A stretch of 64,000 bases of DNA from Ampullaceana balthica (GCA_944989445.1 CALYLW010001390.1:124001-188000); one strand, 5' to 3'. Counted from the first letter of the stretch, positions 21,363 to 32,612 are shown. Numbers and translations: made by a program. The notes: generated from the sequence alone by a model not told the origin.

Positions 21363-23307
21363 TTATTGGGTCTGGGAGAACTTTGTTGCTGCATTGACGA
21401 TTTTATTCAGAAATTCAACGGCATCATTCACTTTGTCGAGACTCACTTCACCGACCGGAATCTGTGGTATACAATTCATAATGTTGCTTATATTATATAT
21501 CGTATATACTCGTTCTAAAGCCGAAAAGTTTTTGGACAAACTCTAGGGGAAAAGGTTAGGGCAGTGCTGTTCAACCTTTTGGACCCCGCGGGCCACATTT
21601 TTTCCCTTATTAGGCCGGGGGCCGCAAGCAATTAACGTCTTAAGAAAATATTAAATTATTAAATGGATAACTACTTCCTACCTTATGTAACTTTGTCTCC
21701 TCATCAATACGAAAAATAACATGAATAAAAACTGTAACACATTTCTAATGTGATATTTGGCTTTGAACTGTTCTTGCAATTTTCTTTATTTGCGGTTCGT
21801 ATTCTGTAACTGCTGCACTTATTAAGTTTTCCAAATGCTCATCAGTCAAAGCGTTTCGTTTTTTAGATTTTATATTATTCATGATGGAGAATCCAGCTTC
21901 ACAGACATAGGTACTCCCAAACATGGTTAATATTTTTCTACAACTTTTCGATAGTTGCGGAAATTCGTCTGCAGAAACATACGTCATCCAGAATTCAGTT
22001 GGCGACGAATTCGTATGTTTATCACGAAGCGCCGTGTTATGCTGAATCTCGATGATTTCAAGCTGCACTGCACCTTCGTCTGCTCCTAATATGGTCATTT
22101 TCGAGGTTATATTAGAGACATCACTAGTAAAAGGATTTTAAAAAAAAAGCAAAACAGGTGTAAGATTTCGAATATCTTTAAATCGATCTGTGAAATCCAG
22201 CTTTAACTTTTCTAATAAAAGATAGAATCGCTCATTTGTGACAAGCTCTGGAAGTTGTTGAGCAGCCTTGGCAAGAACTGGGAAGTGAGTAAAATTTGAC
22301 TGATTTTATTCTGGTTTCTACTATCAGAATGATTCACACTCTCGAAATGAATACCAGTTACTGGTCTTTTTCCTTTTAAAAATCCAGGACTGACATTCAT
22401 TTACCCCCCCCCCAACCCCACCGCCCCCAACCCAGGCAGGTTTATTTCAACTTGTTCACATTCTTCTGCAGTGACCTGGGAATATCATATAACGCCCTAT
22501 GTGTCATTTTGATTATCCTTGTTCTGACACTGACCAGGTAGCTACAAATAAAATCCGTCGGGCCAACACTGACCCCGCTATGACCCCGCCCGGACTGAAA
22601 CAACAGAAAGAAGTTCTGGATTGCTGTATCCTGGTATCGGCGTATCGGATTTCAGCTAAGCCCAAGATGCCCCATTGTTCACGTGAAACGCCATGAACAT
22701 AAATCTATCAAACCAAAAACCTCTTTGGCGGCACCCCACCCCATCTTATTAAAAATGCCACATTTCTCAGGTAGTCTCTAATAAATTATCAAAAATACTG
22801 AATCACTAAGTTTTTTTTATTTTTTATTATTATTTTTTTAAAAGATAAGAATTTTACCAAGATATGGCGGGCCATTTTAGACAGGTCCGCGGGTTGTTCA
22901 GCACTGGGTTAGGGGGGTCGGCTTACGAGCGGGTCATGGGTGATTTATACATGTACGTACATTGAATATCGGTGTTGTTATTGTAGATCATCAAGGTCCT
23001 TGTCTACATTCTACAAGATTCGACTGCTCTACCAGAAGCTATAAAATATTATTAAACATCTGCAGTTAACCTTATTTATTCATTTTATTTATTTTTGTGA
23101 ATGTTTTATCTCTTTGTTCTTCAACCTAAACAAAAGTAAACAATCATAATGACCGATTTAGTTTGTGGTTTAAAAGAAATGTGTACCGTTTTGTTTACGC
23201 TGACCTATTATTTTTGGGTTTGGCTTACGAGCGGGTAACACACTTTTTAAAACCCTTATATTAACTTCACCGCCGTCTCTGTCTCTCTGTCTGTCTCTCT
23301 CTGTCTG

Positions 23308-23398
<91 letters not shown>

Positions 23399-24974
23399 TG
23401 GGCGGGCGGAAAAACTAAAGTAAAAAATGACCCACTTCCCGTAAAGCCATCGAGCTGAAATTTGGCACACGGACCCGTGTCACCTTACAATGCATCTTTT
23501 CAAAATTTCAGATCGATAGAACGTACAGTTATTAAATTAATTCATTTTTAGTTTATCTCTATACGAGGTATGTAATTCAATTTCACAGTTTGTTATTTTT
23601 TTTTCACGTGAGAGCTCAGTTCGCGCGTTGACGCGACCCATCGAAGTACCGGCGTGCTTTTGTTTACATTTTACGTGTCACGCTGAGCTCGGTCCAGCGA
23701 TCGGTGAACAGACCTTTCACCTCCCCCCTCCCCGGTCCGGTTATACAGCAGGAGTTAAGGCAGATACAGTCTGTAAATGTTTGTCACGTTTGAAGATGAT
23801 CAATAGTTTTAATTATGACTCATTCATAAGGGATTTATAGTCAAAAACTTTGTTTTTACGGGTTTGTTTTATTATACTATTCCCTCCCAAAAGAGGGGTG
23901 GCCGTTCGGCTTATGAACGAATGGGCTCTAGAACGAGTAAATACGGTAAATATTATTTAAAAAGTTATAATTTCACTAGAATATTAACATCTTGCAAGAT
24001 TTTTAAAAATAGCTAACAAAGTACGTTTTACTTTAAGTTGAAAAATCTCGCTGGCTGGATTTAGGGTAAATAAAAATATCTCTACTCACCGATTTGTCAA
24101 CTGTTGCGGGATACTGTGATGCTTCAGAGGACACATCTCTTCCAACAGCAATCGCAAGATTCACCCCGGCTAGAATTACCGCGTGCCTGTGTCTTGTCCA
24201 CCAAGATCGTCGGGCTCTCTCTCCAACATCGCGCTTTGAGCTCTGGAAAAACTGTCGGGGAAAACATAATTTACTGTCAAGGTATGAGAATCACTGCGAA
24301 TAATTGTTGTGAGATTGTTGTAACATTGTTGTGACTCGGGTCAAGGCGTGACTTGACAAGAGTTCACTTGTAAATAATGGTGTTAGTTGTAGTCACTCGG
24401 TATGAGAGTTAGACAGCGAGGCTGTGTATAAATAGTGTGGTGTGAGACAGAGAGAGGGGAACACATAAGAGTAGAAGAGGGACCGAGTGAAGAGGTCCAT
24501 AGCCTTTGTTAGGACTAGCCATTAGTGATAGAGCGTTGGCTCTAATAGCTGGTAACACATCGAGGTGGGCTCGAGTGTACAGCGTGGTACTGCGAGTATT
24601 AGGGACAGAGAATCCGTGTATGCAATTACGAGTGAGTGGCCATTGTTAATGGATTACGTTGTGTACCTGAATCTGTTGCTGTAAAATATTGCTGACTGAA
24701 AAAAGGCTTGAATTATCCATTGAACAAGAGTCGACACTTCGTCTTAATTTATCCAGAACTCAGAACGCAACATTTACTAACACGAATATGCCATTAAAAT
24801 TTTAAATTATATTTTTATAAAACTCACTTGTTTCAGCGTTTCAATCGAATCATCAATCTTTGTATTCACGTCATTGACAAGCTGTGCAGCAGTGTCTTGT
24901 GTGTCCGCGCCTAGTGCGAAGTCTCCAAGACAAACAATCAACAAAATAGATAGCGCTGTGACCCAAGAAGCCAT
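21363..24974 (-). CDS. Small secreted prepropeptide-like protein, paralog A (135 aa, 3 coding exons)
   Basis: Coding exons on the minus strand: 24828-24974, 24090-24251 and 21363-21461 (stop TAA). All joins are phase 0 with GTGAGT donors and CAG acceptors. A noncoding exon lies near 28,740-28,775. The protein begins MASWVTALSILLIVCLGDFA, a clear signal peptide. An acidic helix follows (DTQDTAAQLVNDVNTKIDDS), then a basic stretch ERARR before SWWTRHR that fits a furin-type RXRR site. It ends with an amphipathic helix (VSLDKVNDAVEFLNKIVNAA) and FSQTQ. The predicted mature part has no cysteine. I do not recognise the family. Layout resembles secreted host-defence or signalling precursors, but that is inference. 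All three introns carry transposons (hAT, solo LTR, hAT) and the frame stays open. Paralogs are at 40.6 and 58.2 kb. Confidence 0.82.
21562..22906 (-). mobile_element. hAT element with 8-bp TSD, in intron 3 of gene A
   Basis: Terminal inverted repeats CAGTGCTGTTCAACC (left) and GGGTTGTTCAGCACTG (right) are flanked by identical GGTTAGGG (21554-21561 and 22907-22914). The 1,345-bp element carries a transposase remnant on the minus strand. It sits within a small palindromic repeat (ACTCGTTCTAAAGCCGA ... TCGGCTTACGAGCGGGT). Confidence 0.88.
21745..22210 (-). pseudogene. hAT transposase C-terminal fragment (dimerisation region)
   Basis: A 117-codon frame (21745-22098) contains ADEFPQLSKSCRKILTMFGS, TYVCEAGFSIMNNIKSKKRN and ALTDEHLENLI. 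This is the hAT C-terminal dimerisation motif in the form found in ZBED/GTF2IRD2-type proteins. Upstream, past a stop, are further pieces (LPELVTNERFYLLLEKLKLD) to about 22,270. The catalytic core is not seen, so this is a fragment inside the TSD-bounded element. Confidence 0.75.
22915..23239. other. Remainder of gene A intron 3 insertion
   Basis: Contains TCGGCTTACGAGCGGGT at about 22,918 and GGCTTACGAGCGGGT at about 23,222, right ends of a small palindromic repeat. No coding signal. Confidence 0.4.
23240..23868. repeat. Dispersed interspersed repeat (TTAACTYG...ATCGATCGAATGTAC family), copy 1
   Basis: Shares GAGCTGAAATTTGGCACAC, AAATTTCAGATCGATAGAA and the terminal AAGGGATTTATAGTCAAAAA then CTTTGTTTTTACGGG with copies at 29.0, 44.1, 56.6 and 59.9 kb. 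Class unknown; no ORF. Confidence 0.6.
23274..23397. repeat. (CT)n / (CTGT)n microsatellite
   Basis: CTGT-interrupted start, then about 80 bp of pure CT (23314-23394). It replaces the GTCTG-rich segment of the surrounding dispersed repeat. The minus-strand RERERE frame is an artefact of it. Confidence 0.97.
24275..24772 (+). mobile_element. Solo LTR with perfect 5-bp TSD, in intron 2 of gene A
   Basis: 498 bp from TGTCAAGG to ACGCAACA, flanked by TTTAC at 24270-24274 and 24773-24777. It has a TATA-like TATAAATA at 24427-24434. Paralog B has a single TTTAC at the homologous intron position (41088-41092), and paralog C also shows an uninterrupted site, so the pre-insertion state is visible. 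Distinct from the LTR family at 18,987. Confidence 0.88.
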
Positions 24975-25022
24975 AGTTGGATTTAGCAGATGTTTGCGGA
25001 TTATTAATAGAATGTCCAGGTT
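24975..25022 (-). other. Gene A 5' UTR in second exon
   Basis: Upstream of the ATG the minus strand has a pyrimidine tract ending in TATTACACTAG before AACCTGGAC. The same acceptor and AACCTGGAC start occur in paralog B (exon edge 41348). The exon edge is therefore placed at 25022. Confidence 0.65.
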
Positions 25023-25689
25023 CTAGTGTAATAGAAAAATAAATCTATCATAATAAATTTAGCCTTGTAATGTATTTAAAGTATACATTTTCTCAGGCTA
25101 ATAAATATTTGTAAATATAAATTAAATAACGCATGTTTGAAAAGTTTCAAAATACAGAAAGAAAATTATATAAATAATGATAATTAAATACCCCATCTCT
25201 TTAATGTTTTTAATAAAAATAGAATAAATTATAAAATATGTTCTACTCGACAATAGGTATTACACTTTTCTCTTTGTTCTTCTATCCCTTAATGGCAATG
25301 TTTCTAAGTTTAGTAATTTAACCAATTTCCCCCCCCCCACCCCACCCCCCACAAAACCAAAACAACAACAAACAAAAAAAAACAGAAAAAAAACAAAAAA
25401 AACGAATTTTAGCTTTGAATCTTAAGTCTCCTAACAGTAGGCTTTTGATGATTTATTCATTTTTATACCACTGATAGTTTAGTAAAAGATTTTTCTAAAA
25501 CTTTATTAGCAATAATCCAGTGGCGTATCTAAAGTTAACACAACCTTGTGCGGCAAAATATTTTTTTGGCCACCCTTTCATAGAACATGCTTCCATTTAA
25601 GGTGGCTTTAAATCCCGAATCTTTAAAATTTAGAAAACTAAAAGTTCAGCAATCGAAATATTTGTCCCCTACGCCTTCCACTACGTGAC
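25023..25689. other. Gene A intron 1, proximal part
   Basis: AT-rich, with a C-run/A-run patch at 25,328-25,405. CCAGTGGCGTATCTAAAG at about 25,518 is an old hAT-MITE end also present upstream of genes B (41,770) and C (59,745). Confidence 0.5.
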
Positions 25690-26047
25690 ATTCTCTTTTG
25701 GGGTCAAGCTCTAGGCTCTTCTGACCCGGCTCATTGTTTTACTTGCAAGCGAGCGTTCACATAAAGATATTTTCCCACAATTGTTGGAACCGACCCATCC
25801 AAAACCCCGACACGCTTTGGGCATTCGGTCATCAGATGCTCAACCGTCTCCTCCGAGTTGCCACATATTCGATATCCTATTTCCCTTTTGTCTCAAACCT
25901 ATGCAAGTATCTTCATAAATGTTCGAATAAATAACTGTATTGTTTCGTCTGGACCCCCTCGATTGCTTTGATCAAGGATTGTCGAATAATATGATAAACT
26001 TGAACAAATTCAGAGCTGTCATATTTATTTCTGCCGAATATTCAAAA
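25690..26047 (+). pseudogene. LINE fragments shared with gene B upstream region
   Basis: 25,735-25,935 matches the minus-strand LINE C-terminus at 41,977-42,162. After that the plus strand resembles the end of an L2/CR1-type reverse transcriptase. The coding-like phrase RAVIFISAEYSK continues beyond the hAT insertion at 26,056 as KLLNLETLADRRTKCKLV near 28,360. Confidence 0.5.
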
Positions 26048-26864
26048 ATAACAAGTAGGCCTGTCAACGGGTACAGTTCCGGGTACCCGTTGCGTGCGAT
26101 TACCCGGGTATTAAATTCCGCTAGGGTACTCGTGAAAATGTGGCTTTAATGTCTATATTAACCGTAGGCCAAACTTGTGGCTCGCGAAACAACTTATCAA
26201 ATGAAAATTTTTGTTTAAAAAATATGCTGTGAAGTACATCTAGGAGAAATATCTGTCAACTGGAAATAAAATACGGTCACAACAAACTACAATGTATTTT
26301 GATAATCTTTTTTTCTCTCAACGTGAAACAGAAATCGCACAACACAAAAAAGTTTTGGTCCTTGAAAAGAATCATATAAAGAAAACAAAAATCATCTGCC
26401 AAAAAAAGATGGACTGCTTAGAGATGAACGACGCTGTGTTTGTTAATAAAAGACACCCCTGCTTTGACACTAACTTTGCTTTGAAATACGCCGATTGATA
26501 CTAGCCAATGTTATTTATCTACCTCCTCTCCTTCCTTCACGCCTATTACCCACACCCCTTGCATTCGCGTGTACTTCTTGTGTTCATTAACACGTGGTGA
26601 CCTAGAAAAACTGATTTTAATAATGCGTACAAGGTTGTCAGTATTTAAATTTAATAAATTAAATAGTTACTAATAGTACTAACAGTGTAAGATGGGTAAG
26701 ACGTCGGCTGTGAGAATGGACTGCATAGAGATGAAAGAGGCCATGTTTGTTTTTTGTTCATAAAAACACCATTGCTTTGACACTAACTTTGCTTTGAAAT
26801 AGCCGACAGTGGGTCACCGATTGATACTATATAATGTCTTTTTTCTACACCCCCCCCCCTCTCC

Positions 26865-27055
26865 CAGGCCCGGACTTAAGAGACCCAGGGCCATTAGGCA
26901 CTTCGCATTTTGGGCCCTCCAACCAACCATCTAGAAGTTTTTTGATAATTCAAGCAAGGCTTTCAAGCTTATGTAAAGATTCCACCACCGGGGCCCCTAA
27001 GCTGGCTGGGGCCCTAGGCCAGGGCCTTGTAGGCCTAGGCGTAAATCCAGCATTG
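26865..27055. mobile_element. hAT-type MITE, 8-bp TSD
   Basis: Starts CAGGCCCGGACTTAAG, ends GTAAATCCAGCATTG, flanked by CCCTCTCC on both sides (26857-26864, 27056-27063). It resembles the element at 62438-62591. Confidence 0.83.
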
Positions 27056-27082
27056 CCCTCTCCTATCTTCACTCCTATAACC

Positions 27083-27340
27083 CAGTGCTTCTCAAAATTT
27101 TTAGTATGGCGGACCGGCAGGAATTTTTCCATTGCATCAGGAACCGGTGCACCATTTTCCCTGAACTTACATGGTAGAGAAATGTATTTTAATTCCTTTT
27201 ATTTCTTTAATTTATTCGCTTATTGTTAAAAAGGACTAATTCTATATGGTTAGCATTATTGGTAGCAATTGGAGGATTATGATTATACTTTTCTCTCCTT
27301 TCTTGATAACTTCCACGGACCACCACTTTGAGAAGCACTG
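27083..27340. mobile_element. hAT-type MITE, 8-bp TSD
   Basis: Inverted ends CAGTGCTTCTCAAA and TTTGAGAAGCACTG with perfect TSD CTATAACC (27075-27082 and 27341-27348). 258 bp, no ORF. Confidence 0.92.
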
Positions 27341-28343
27341 CTATAACCCACACCCCTTGCATTCGAGTGTGTTTCTTGCGTTAATTAACACGTGTGTTCC
27401 TAGCCCAAAAATTGATATTAATAATACACCCAAAGTTAATAAGATGGCTTAGACGTCGTGTGAAATCAGGCCAATCGAGTTGATAGCGACATCGCAAAAT
27501 GAAAACGTTATAATGAAATTGTATCTGCGAAGGGTGGCAACCCAACGCGATAAAACGCCATCTGATCACTTTTCATAAAATTGATATTGATAAACAAACC
27601 GCCGATCCACACAATATCAGTAATTTTTTGGTGTCAACAAAAGCAGTACCAATGACTAAAGCACGATCACTTGAGATTTACCGCAGTATTGCGTCCTTCA
27701 TCGCCCTTAGCATCGACTACCGACGCCAAGTGGATAATAACATTAGTGAATGGATTACATGTTAACAGGGTATGAGTTAGTCTTACAGGACGTAACAAAG
27801 CAGCGAACGTTTCGGCAAAGAGCCTTCCTCAACGAACAAAAAAGGTCCACAAATAAAACGAATATAAAGAAATAAGAATATAAAAAATAAAAACTTAGCT
27901 GCGGTGAAATCCGAAGAGTCAATGTTATCCATTTACTAACCTATAAGCCTGATTGCAGTCTCACCCCCATTATGAATAATAATATTAAAGGTATGACACT
28001 GAACATTAAGTCATTGCTGTTGACATTTTGTTTGCATGTTCAGTTTACTGTAGTTATAGTTTATGAGTATGACGAATGCATTGACAGCAGGAATTGAATA
28101 AAAGTTTTTAGTGCATTATAGTTAATTGTAGTGCATTAGTAATAGTATGTTACTGGAAGCAAGCTGTTGGCTACTACTACTGTGTGAAATGAGGAGCATG
28201 GATGGGGGCTAGGTTGCATTGTATAGCGGTCATGACGGGGAAAATTATGCGACGTTTAGAACGGGTAACCCGGGTACCCGTTCGAAATTTTCACGGGTTC
28301 CCGGGCAGCTTTTTTCAACAAAATTGACAGCCCTACTGACAAG

Positions 28344-28735
28344 AGTAAACCATTAGTCAAATTATTAAATCTTGAAACACTAGCGGATAGACGAACAAAG
28401 TGCAAATTAGTAATAGTACTTAAGACAATTAATTCTAACTGGGAAATACAACACAAAGAAAATAAATACAACACTCATATAGACGTAGGAATAAAAACAC
28501 AGTTCTTATTATTCCTCATGTTAGGACAATCACATACAAGCTATCCTTCTTCCCGTCCGGAATTCGGATGAGAGATAGGTCGCCTTAGGAAACCAGAAAA
28601 ACCAACAGTCAATCAATAATTTAAACTGATAAAAATCCAAGACTAGACATAAACCATGGATAAGCGTAGGGCACAATAATTTTCTGTATAGAAGGAGCGT
28701 CTGTAACAGATAAGATAAGATAAAACGGACCCCAC
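28344..28735 (+). pseudogene. L2/CR1-type LINE 3' end with (GATAA)n tail
   Basis: A 70-codon open stretch on the plus strand (KLLNLETLADRRTKCKLV ... QSHTSYPSSRPEFG) matches the form of the last residues of CR1/L2 reverse transcriptases. A short 3' UTR and a GATAAGATAAGATAA tail at about 28,714-28,730 follow. The same piece, without the hAT interruption, is at 42,165-42,690. The tail ends a few bases from the gene A exon-1 splice donor. Confidence 0.62.
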
Positions 28736-28870
28736 TTACCACCAACACTTCTTCCGTTTCCTTTCACAGTTGTACATGCATTGAAACTATATCCCTTAAA
28801 TACCTTGGATGTGCTATATATTTATGGCATGATGTTCACATTATTCAGTTGGAGGTCAATAAACTGTTAA
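28736..28870 (-). promoter_or_regulatory. Gene A TATA promoter and noncoding exon 1
   Basis: On the minus strand, CATAAATATATAGCACATC, TATTTAAG (28795-28802), TGCATGTACAACTGTGAAAG and a GTAAGT donor (28734-28739) line up with the equivalent blocks of genes B and C. Exon 1 would be about 30-40 nt ending at 28740. Start site inferred from TATA spacing. Confidence 0.65.
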
Positions 28871-28997
28871 TAAAAATCAAATATGGTTCTCAAAATATTC
28901 AACAGCTGATTATTATTTCTTTCAGTGAACTTAAAAACAAGCCAAAGATAAACAATTTAACTTATTTTTACAAGTAATAATAAGTTATTATTTTAGA

Positions 28998-29592
28998 AAT
29001 ACTTTATATTAACTCGTGGCGTCTGATTGTTTGTTTGCCGAAAAAACGTTGGATCGATTTTTAGCGAGCTGAAATTTTGCAGAAAGACTCGTGCCGACGA
29101 TAAAAATGATCTATCAAAATTTCAGATCGATCGAATGTACTGTAATTAAATTAATGCATTTTTAGATTATCTCTATGTATCTATATGTAGCATGTAAATT
29201 ATAATGCTAGACTGTCGCCGTGCTTATTATATTGAATAACATTTCTAATATTTTCCTGTCGCGCGGTGCGGTGCGCATTATATTGACCATAAATTACTTT
29301 TAAAAAAATTATTCCCGATCTCTAAATTTTTATCCTAGTCTGTCGTTCGGTGCGCATTATATTAAACATGTTTTTATAACCTTTTTCCCGTGATCAAATC
29401 GAGCTGAAATTTAGCTGGCAGACTGTAGCAGTTTGTTTTTTACTACAAATCCTTTATATATGAGACGTACCTAAATTTTTGGATTTTTGGATTGTCGTGC
29501 GATGCGTATTATAATGAACATACTTTAAGTTATGTCTCGTACATAAAGGATTTATAGTAAAAAAAAACGTTGTTTTTACGTTTAAAAAAAAA
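28998..29592. repeat. Dispersed interspersed repeat, copy 2
   Basis: Begins TATATTAACTCGTGGCGTCT, includes TTTCAGATCGATCGAATGTA and several CTGTCGYGCGGTGCGNATTA sub-repeats, and ends GGATTTATAGTAAAAAAAAA. Most complete copy in the window. Confidence 0.65.
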
Positions 29593-30478
29593 GTAATTAA
29601 ATGATCAAGAGTGTCTTCTTTCTTTCATTCAAATTTTTTGATTACCCCTAATGCCTTTACCTTATCTAACTGACTCGTAATATTTTAAATATGTGCTAAA
29701 TTTATATTAAAATGACTGTCAACACATAGACATATTGAATGTTTTCAAAATTAATTAAAACATGTGCAAATATTTTAATATTCATTTTCATAAACGACTT
29801 GAGAATCAAAGTAAAAGCAAAAAATAATTAAATGAAGATCTATAGAGAGAGATATAGTCATTGAATTAGAAAATAAAAAAAACTTTAGAACCTTCATTAC
29901 GCTGTATATTTTTGTATCTGCCAATCTGTTATTGTGAAACAAAAATATAAAATCCACCTTAAAAACAAAAACAAATGTGTAATAAAATAAATGATTTCAA
30001 TACCAATGGTGCAAACTTTAATTTTCTTGTCAATCTCTGATATAAACTCTGCTCATGGTTTTAATATATGATCCTTTGTTGTTAGGATAGTAAACATACT
30101 TTTTAAAATAGTAACAGTTACTTGTCCGTTATATCTTAGCAACTGCAGTCGACTGCAGATATGTGTTAAACATTTTATTACTTGTGCTTATGTATCACAA
30201 CAACAAAAATTGTTTAAAAAAAATCGCACACATTTAATCGCAACTGAGAAGATTAAAACAATTAATAGCGGGTTAAATTACATACCCTCTTTAGAGATCA
30301 TTAAATAAGTGTATGTTTAATGTATGTCAAATTTTAGTTTAATTCAACATTAATTGGAATAGGAAGGAAAATACAAATATTCTTGTATGTAGTTACTGGA
30401 ACTTGAATAACTCACTCGGTGATAAGGGTAAGGCGGTAAGGAACTAATTTCTATTGAAACCATGCTATAAATTAACCC
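29593..30478. other. Duplicated flank upstream of gene A
   Basis: No gene. Short blocks such as AATTAAAACATGTGCAAATAT (about 29,748) and CTTTAGAACCTTCATTA (about 29,883) recur upstream of genes B (43,183; 43,327) and C (61,690), marking the duplicated unit. Confidence 0.55.
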
Positions 30479-30740
30479 GGGGCCGTCCATAAATTACGTC
30501 ACACTATTTCAGACCATTTTAACCCCCTCCCCCTGTCACAAATTGTCACAAATCTCGGGCCCCCTCCCCACCCCCAAGAACGTCATACTTTCGAATAATT
30601 TTTTTTTAAATTAACAAAATAATTAAAATTTAATATAAAACACAGTGACGTCACACATGGCCGGACCTCCCCTCCCCCTGTCACAAGCTGTCACACTTTA
30701 TTACACCCCCTCCCCCCTCAGGAGCGTGACGTACTTATTT
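30479..30740. mobile_element. GGGGCCGTCCAT MITE, right end decayed
   Basis: Left end GGGGCCGTCCATAAATTACG. The interior alternates C-rich runs with TGTCACAA and contains GTGACGTCACACATGG. Right end is GGAGCGTGACGTACTTATT, lacking a clean inverted terminus. Confidence 0.7.
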
Positions 30741-31110
30741 TTTAAAACTCTTTTCCCAACAACCACCTCATCTACAATTGAAAGGAGCCATAAGGACAAG
30801 ATAAAGTCATTGAGCAGTTGATGGTTGGGCTGGTGCTGGTGAATGTTAGAGAAGTCCAGGTGGAAACTTTCAATTTGTTTTTACAGCAGTTACAGGTCTG
30901 ATCATAAATTCTCTACGAGGTATTGCTAAATGTTACGCTCTGTTTACAATGTACATGTGCATAATTAATTTTCTTGCAGGTTGTATATGTTCACCATTAG
31001 ATATTTAGCTTTTTCTACACACATATGCACATTTAAACGTTTTGCAGGTCACAGTGGCGTAGCTAGAACTTTTGCCGCCCGGGGCGGTCTCCAATTTGCT
31101 GCCATTTTTA
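30741..31110. other. Flank upstream of gene A
   Basis: CAGGTGGAAACTTTCA through CTGATCATAAATTCTC (30,850-30,915) matches 63,918-63,965 upstream of gene C. CAGTGGCGTAGCTAGAAC at about 31,052 is a hAT-MITE end into which the next MITE inserted. Confidence 0.55.
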
Positions 31111-31429
31111 GGGGCCGTCCATAAATGACGTCACGCACCTGGGGGGGGGAGGGAGTCACATACGTTTGTGACGATGTGTGACGAGGGGAGGGGTGTTTAA
31201 GAAATGTGACGTCACGTCAAAACGCGCAACTTTAAATAAATTTCCACTTTTCTTAAATGATAAAAATTTAATTTGAAACATGCTCATTTTCAAACAGAAA
31301 AGACGCCTTTTTTTTTGTCAAAGCTTTGTTGCGTCTTATTGAAGAAGGGGTCTAAGTTTTTGTGACGACGTGTGAGGGGGGGGGTTGGAAAATAAGCCAA
31401 AATAGCGTGCTTCATTTATGGACGGCCAC
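31111..31429. mobile_element. GGGGCCGTCCAT MITE with TTA TSD
   Basis: Inverted ends GGGGCCGTCCATAAATGACG and ATTTATGGACGGCCAC are flanked by TTA (31108-31110, 31430-31432), a PIF/Harbinger-like target size. Contains TGACGTCA twice (31126, 31207). 319 bp, no ORF. Confidence 0.82.
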
Positions 31430-31785
31430 TTAGTCGATTATATTATGGTTTTTAAAAATTAATAAACATGAGTAAATAATTAAAATTGAACCGGAGTAAA
31501 GGTGGGGAACATGTTTACCATTGCATGCCATATTCATGTAAGCAGTAATAAAAGAGGCCGCATAAGATTATATACCTAAAATACGCATTTATAAAAATAC
31601 AAGATACTTGTTTTAAAGGTCACAAGAAAGTTTCTGAGGTAGCAGGTCCCCCCCCTCCGACACCCCATGAGACAAAACATATTCCAAATTTGAACCCAAA
31701 AAAAAACATTACCAATTACTATTCTTTTATTTTTTATTTATAAATAAATGATTTTTTTTACAAACAAAGAAATTGTTTACATTAG

Positions 31786-31948
31786 CAGTGGCGTAACAAC
31801 GGCTTGGCATTGGGGCAGTTGCCAAGGGCACCGGCCTGTGCCAGTTCAAAAGGGCGCAGCTAAATCTCTAATTTTTAATTTTTTATTTAAAATAAAAGGC
31901 GCCAAAAATAAATTAGCCAAGGGCGTCAAAAACCCAGTTACGCCTCTG
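31786..31948. mobile_element. hAT-type MITE, near-perfect 8-bp TSD
   Basis: Ends CAGTGGCGTAACAACGGC and CCCAGTTACGCCTCTG. Flanks TACATTAG and TTCATTAG differ by one base. 163 bp. Confidence 0.8.
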
Positions 31949-32049
31949 TTCATTAGTATGTAAACATATTTATAATTTATACATTTACTTTCCTAACTTT
32001 CATAATAGAAAAATCGTGTATTATGCTATCAAAATTAAAATTATTTGTT

Positions 32050-32451
32050 ACATCTTGTTCTATGGAGAGTATTGCAATATTTTGTTGTCTTTAACCGCTC
32101 ATTGTGGACAGAAGATAATTTTTACCAACTTCAGTTTGGAGAAGCTCCTTTCACAACTAGTGACACTGATAGCAATAGTTGAAAAAATTCATAGCAAAAT
32201 AACAATGTTGGGTACAGAATTTTACAATCTATACTGTTGAATAAATTTTAATAGCTCAAGGGAACATTTTCCCTCGTTTTTCTAACATGATGCCTCTTCT
32301 TGTAGTGTAAGTACAGCCATAAAAACCTGGAAATTTTTTCTTTCCATATTGAACTGTCACTGTAAATAAAGTAATTTATTTGATGTTCAAATGCTTCATT
32401 TAGCAGGTTACATGGTATTATATAAGAATATTTTCTTGCAAGGACATGCAA
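32050..32451 (-). pseudogene. Degenerate hAT transposase C-terminus
   Basis: The minus strand encodes TIAISVTSCERSFSKLKLV near 32,110-32,190. This is the ..SxCERSFSxLKxIKxxLRSTM-type hAT dimerisation motif seen in ZMYM1-like transposases. It is broken by stops and frame changes; upstream pieces extend to about 32,450. Confidence 0.6.
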
Positions 32452-32612
32452 CTCATCAAAGCGTTATTTTATTTTATTTTATAATTCCATCCATTGATAA
32501 AAAAAATTTCTCGTTGTACTTCTTGTTCTAAAGATAGAACCACGTCTTCTGAATTTTCCCTACTCATATTTTTCTCCTTCTAACTAGGCGTTCAGTTGAT
32601 ATCTCCATCTCT

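Larger units (their letters stand above)
26405..27450. repeat. Tandem duplication of about 0.3 kb inside the hAT element
   Basis: The phrases GATGGACTGC..AGAGATGAA, TTTGACACTAACTTTGCTTTG and CACACCCCTTGCATTCGNGTGT recur at 26,409/26,716, 26,463/26,778 and 26,552/27,350. The second copy is lengthened by the MITEs at 26865-27055 and 27083-27340. Confidence 0.75.
26056..28335. mobile_element. 2.3-kb hAT-type element in intron 1 of gene A, empty site in paralog B
   Basis: Ends TAGGCCTGTCAACGGGTAC and AATTGACAGCCCTA are inverted (TAGGSCTGTCAA). TSDs are ATAACAAG (26048-26055) and CTGACAAG (28336-28343). Paralog B has uninterrupted CAAAACTGACAAGAGTAA at about 42,296-42,312, the empty site. No intact transposase was seen. 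The interior holds a roughly 0.3-kb tandem duplication and two nested MITEs, and both ends carry GGGTACCCGTT-type palindromes. Confidence 0.85.

Noticed and set aside
22499..22696. 65-codon frame in the hAT of gene A intron 3
   Set aside because: No motif and lies on the strand opposite the transposase.
23267..23470. 67-codon minus frame with poly(RE)
   Set aside because: Direct product of the (CT)n microsatellite.
28714..28733. AGATAAG cluster as a dedicated GATA-factor enhancer of gene A
   Set aside because: Better explained as the (GATAA)n tail of a LINE; co-option not shown.
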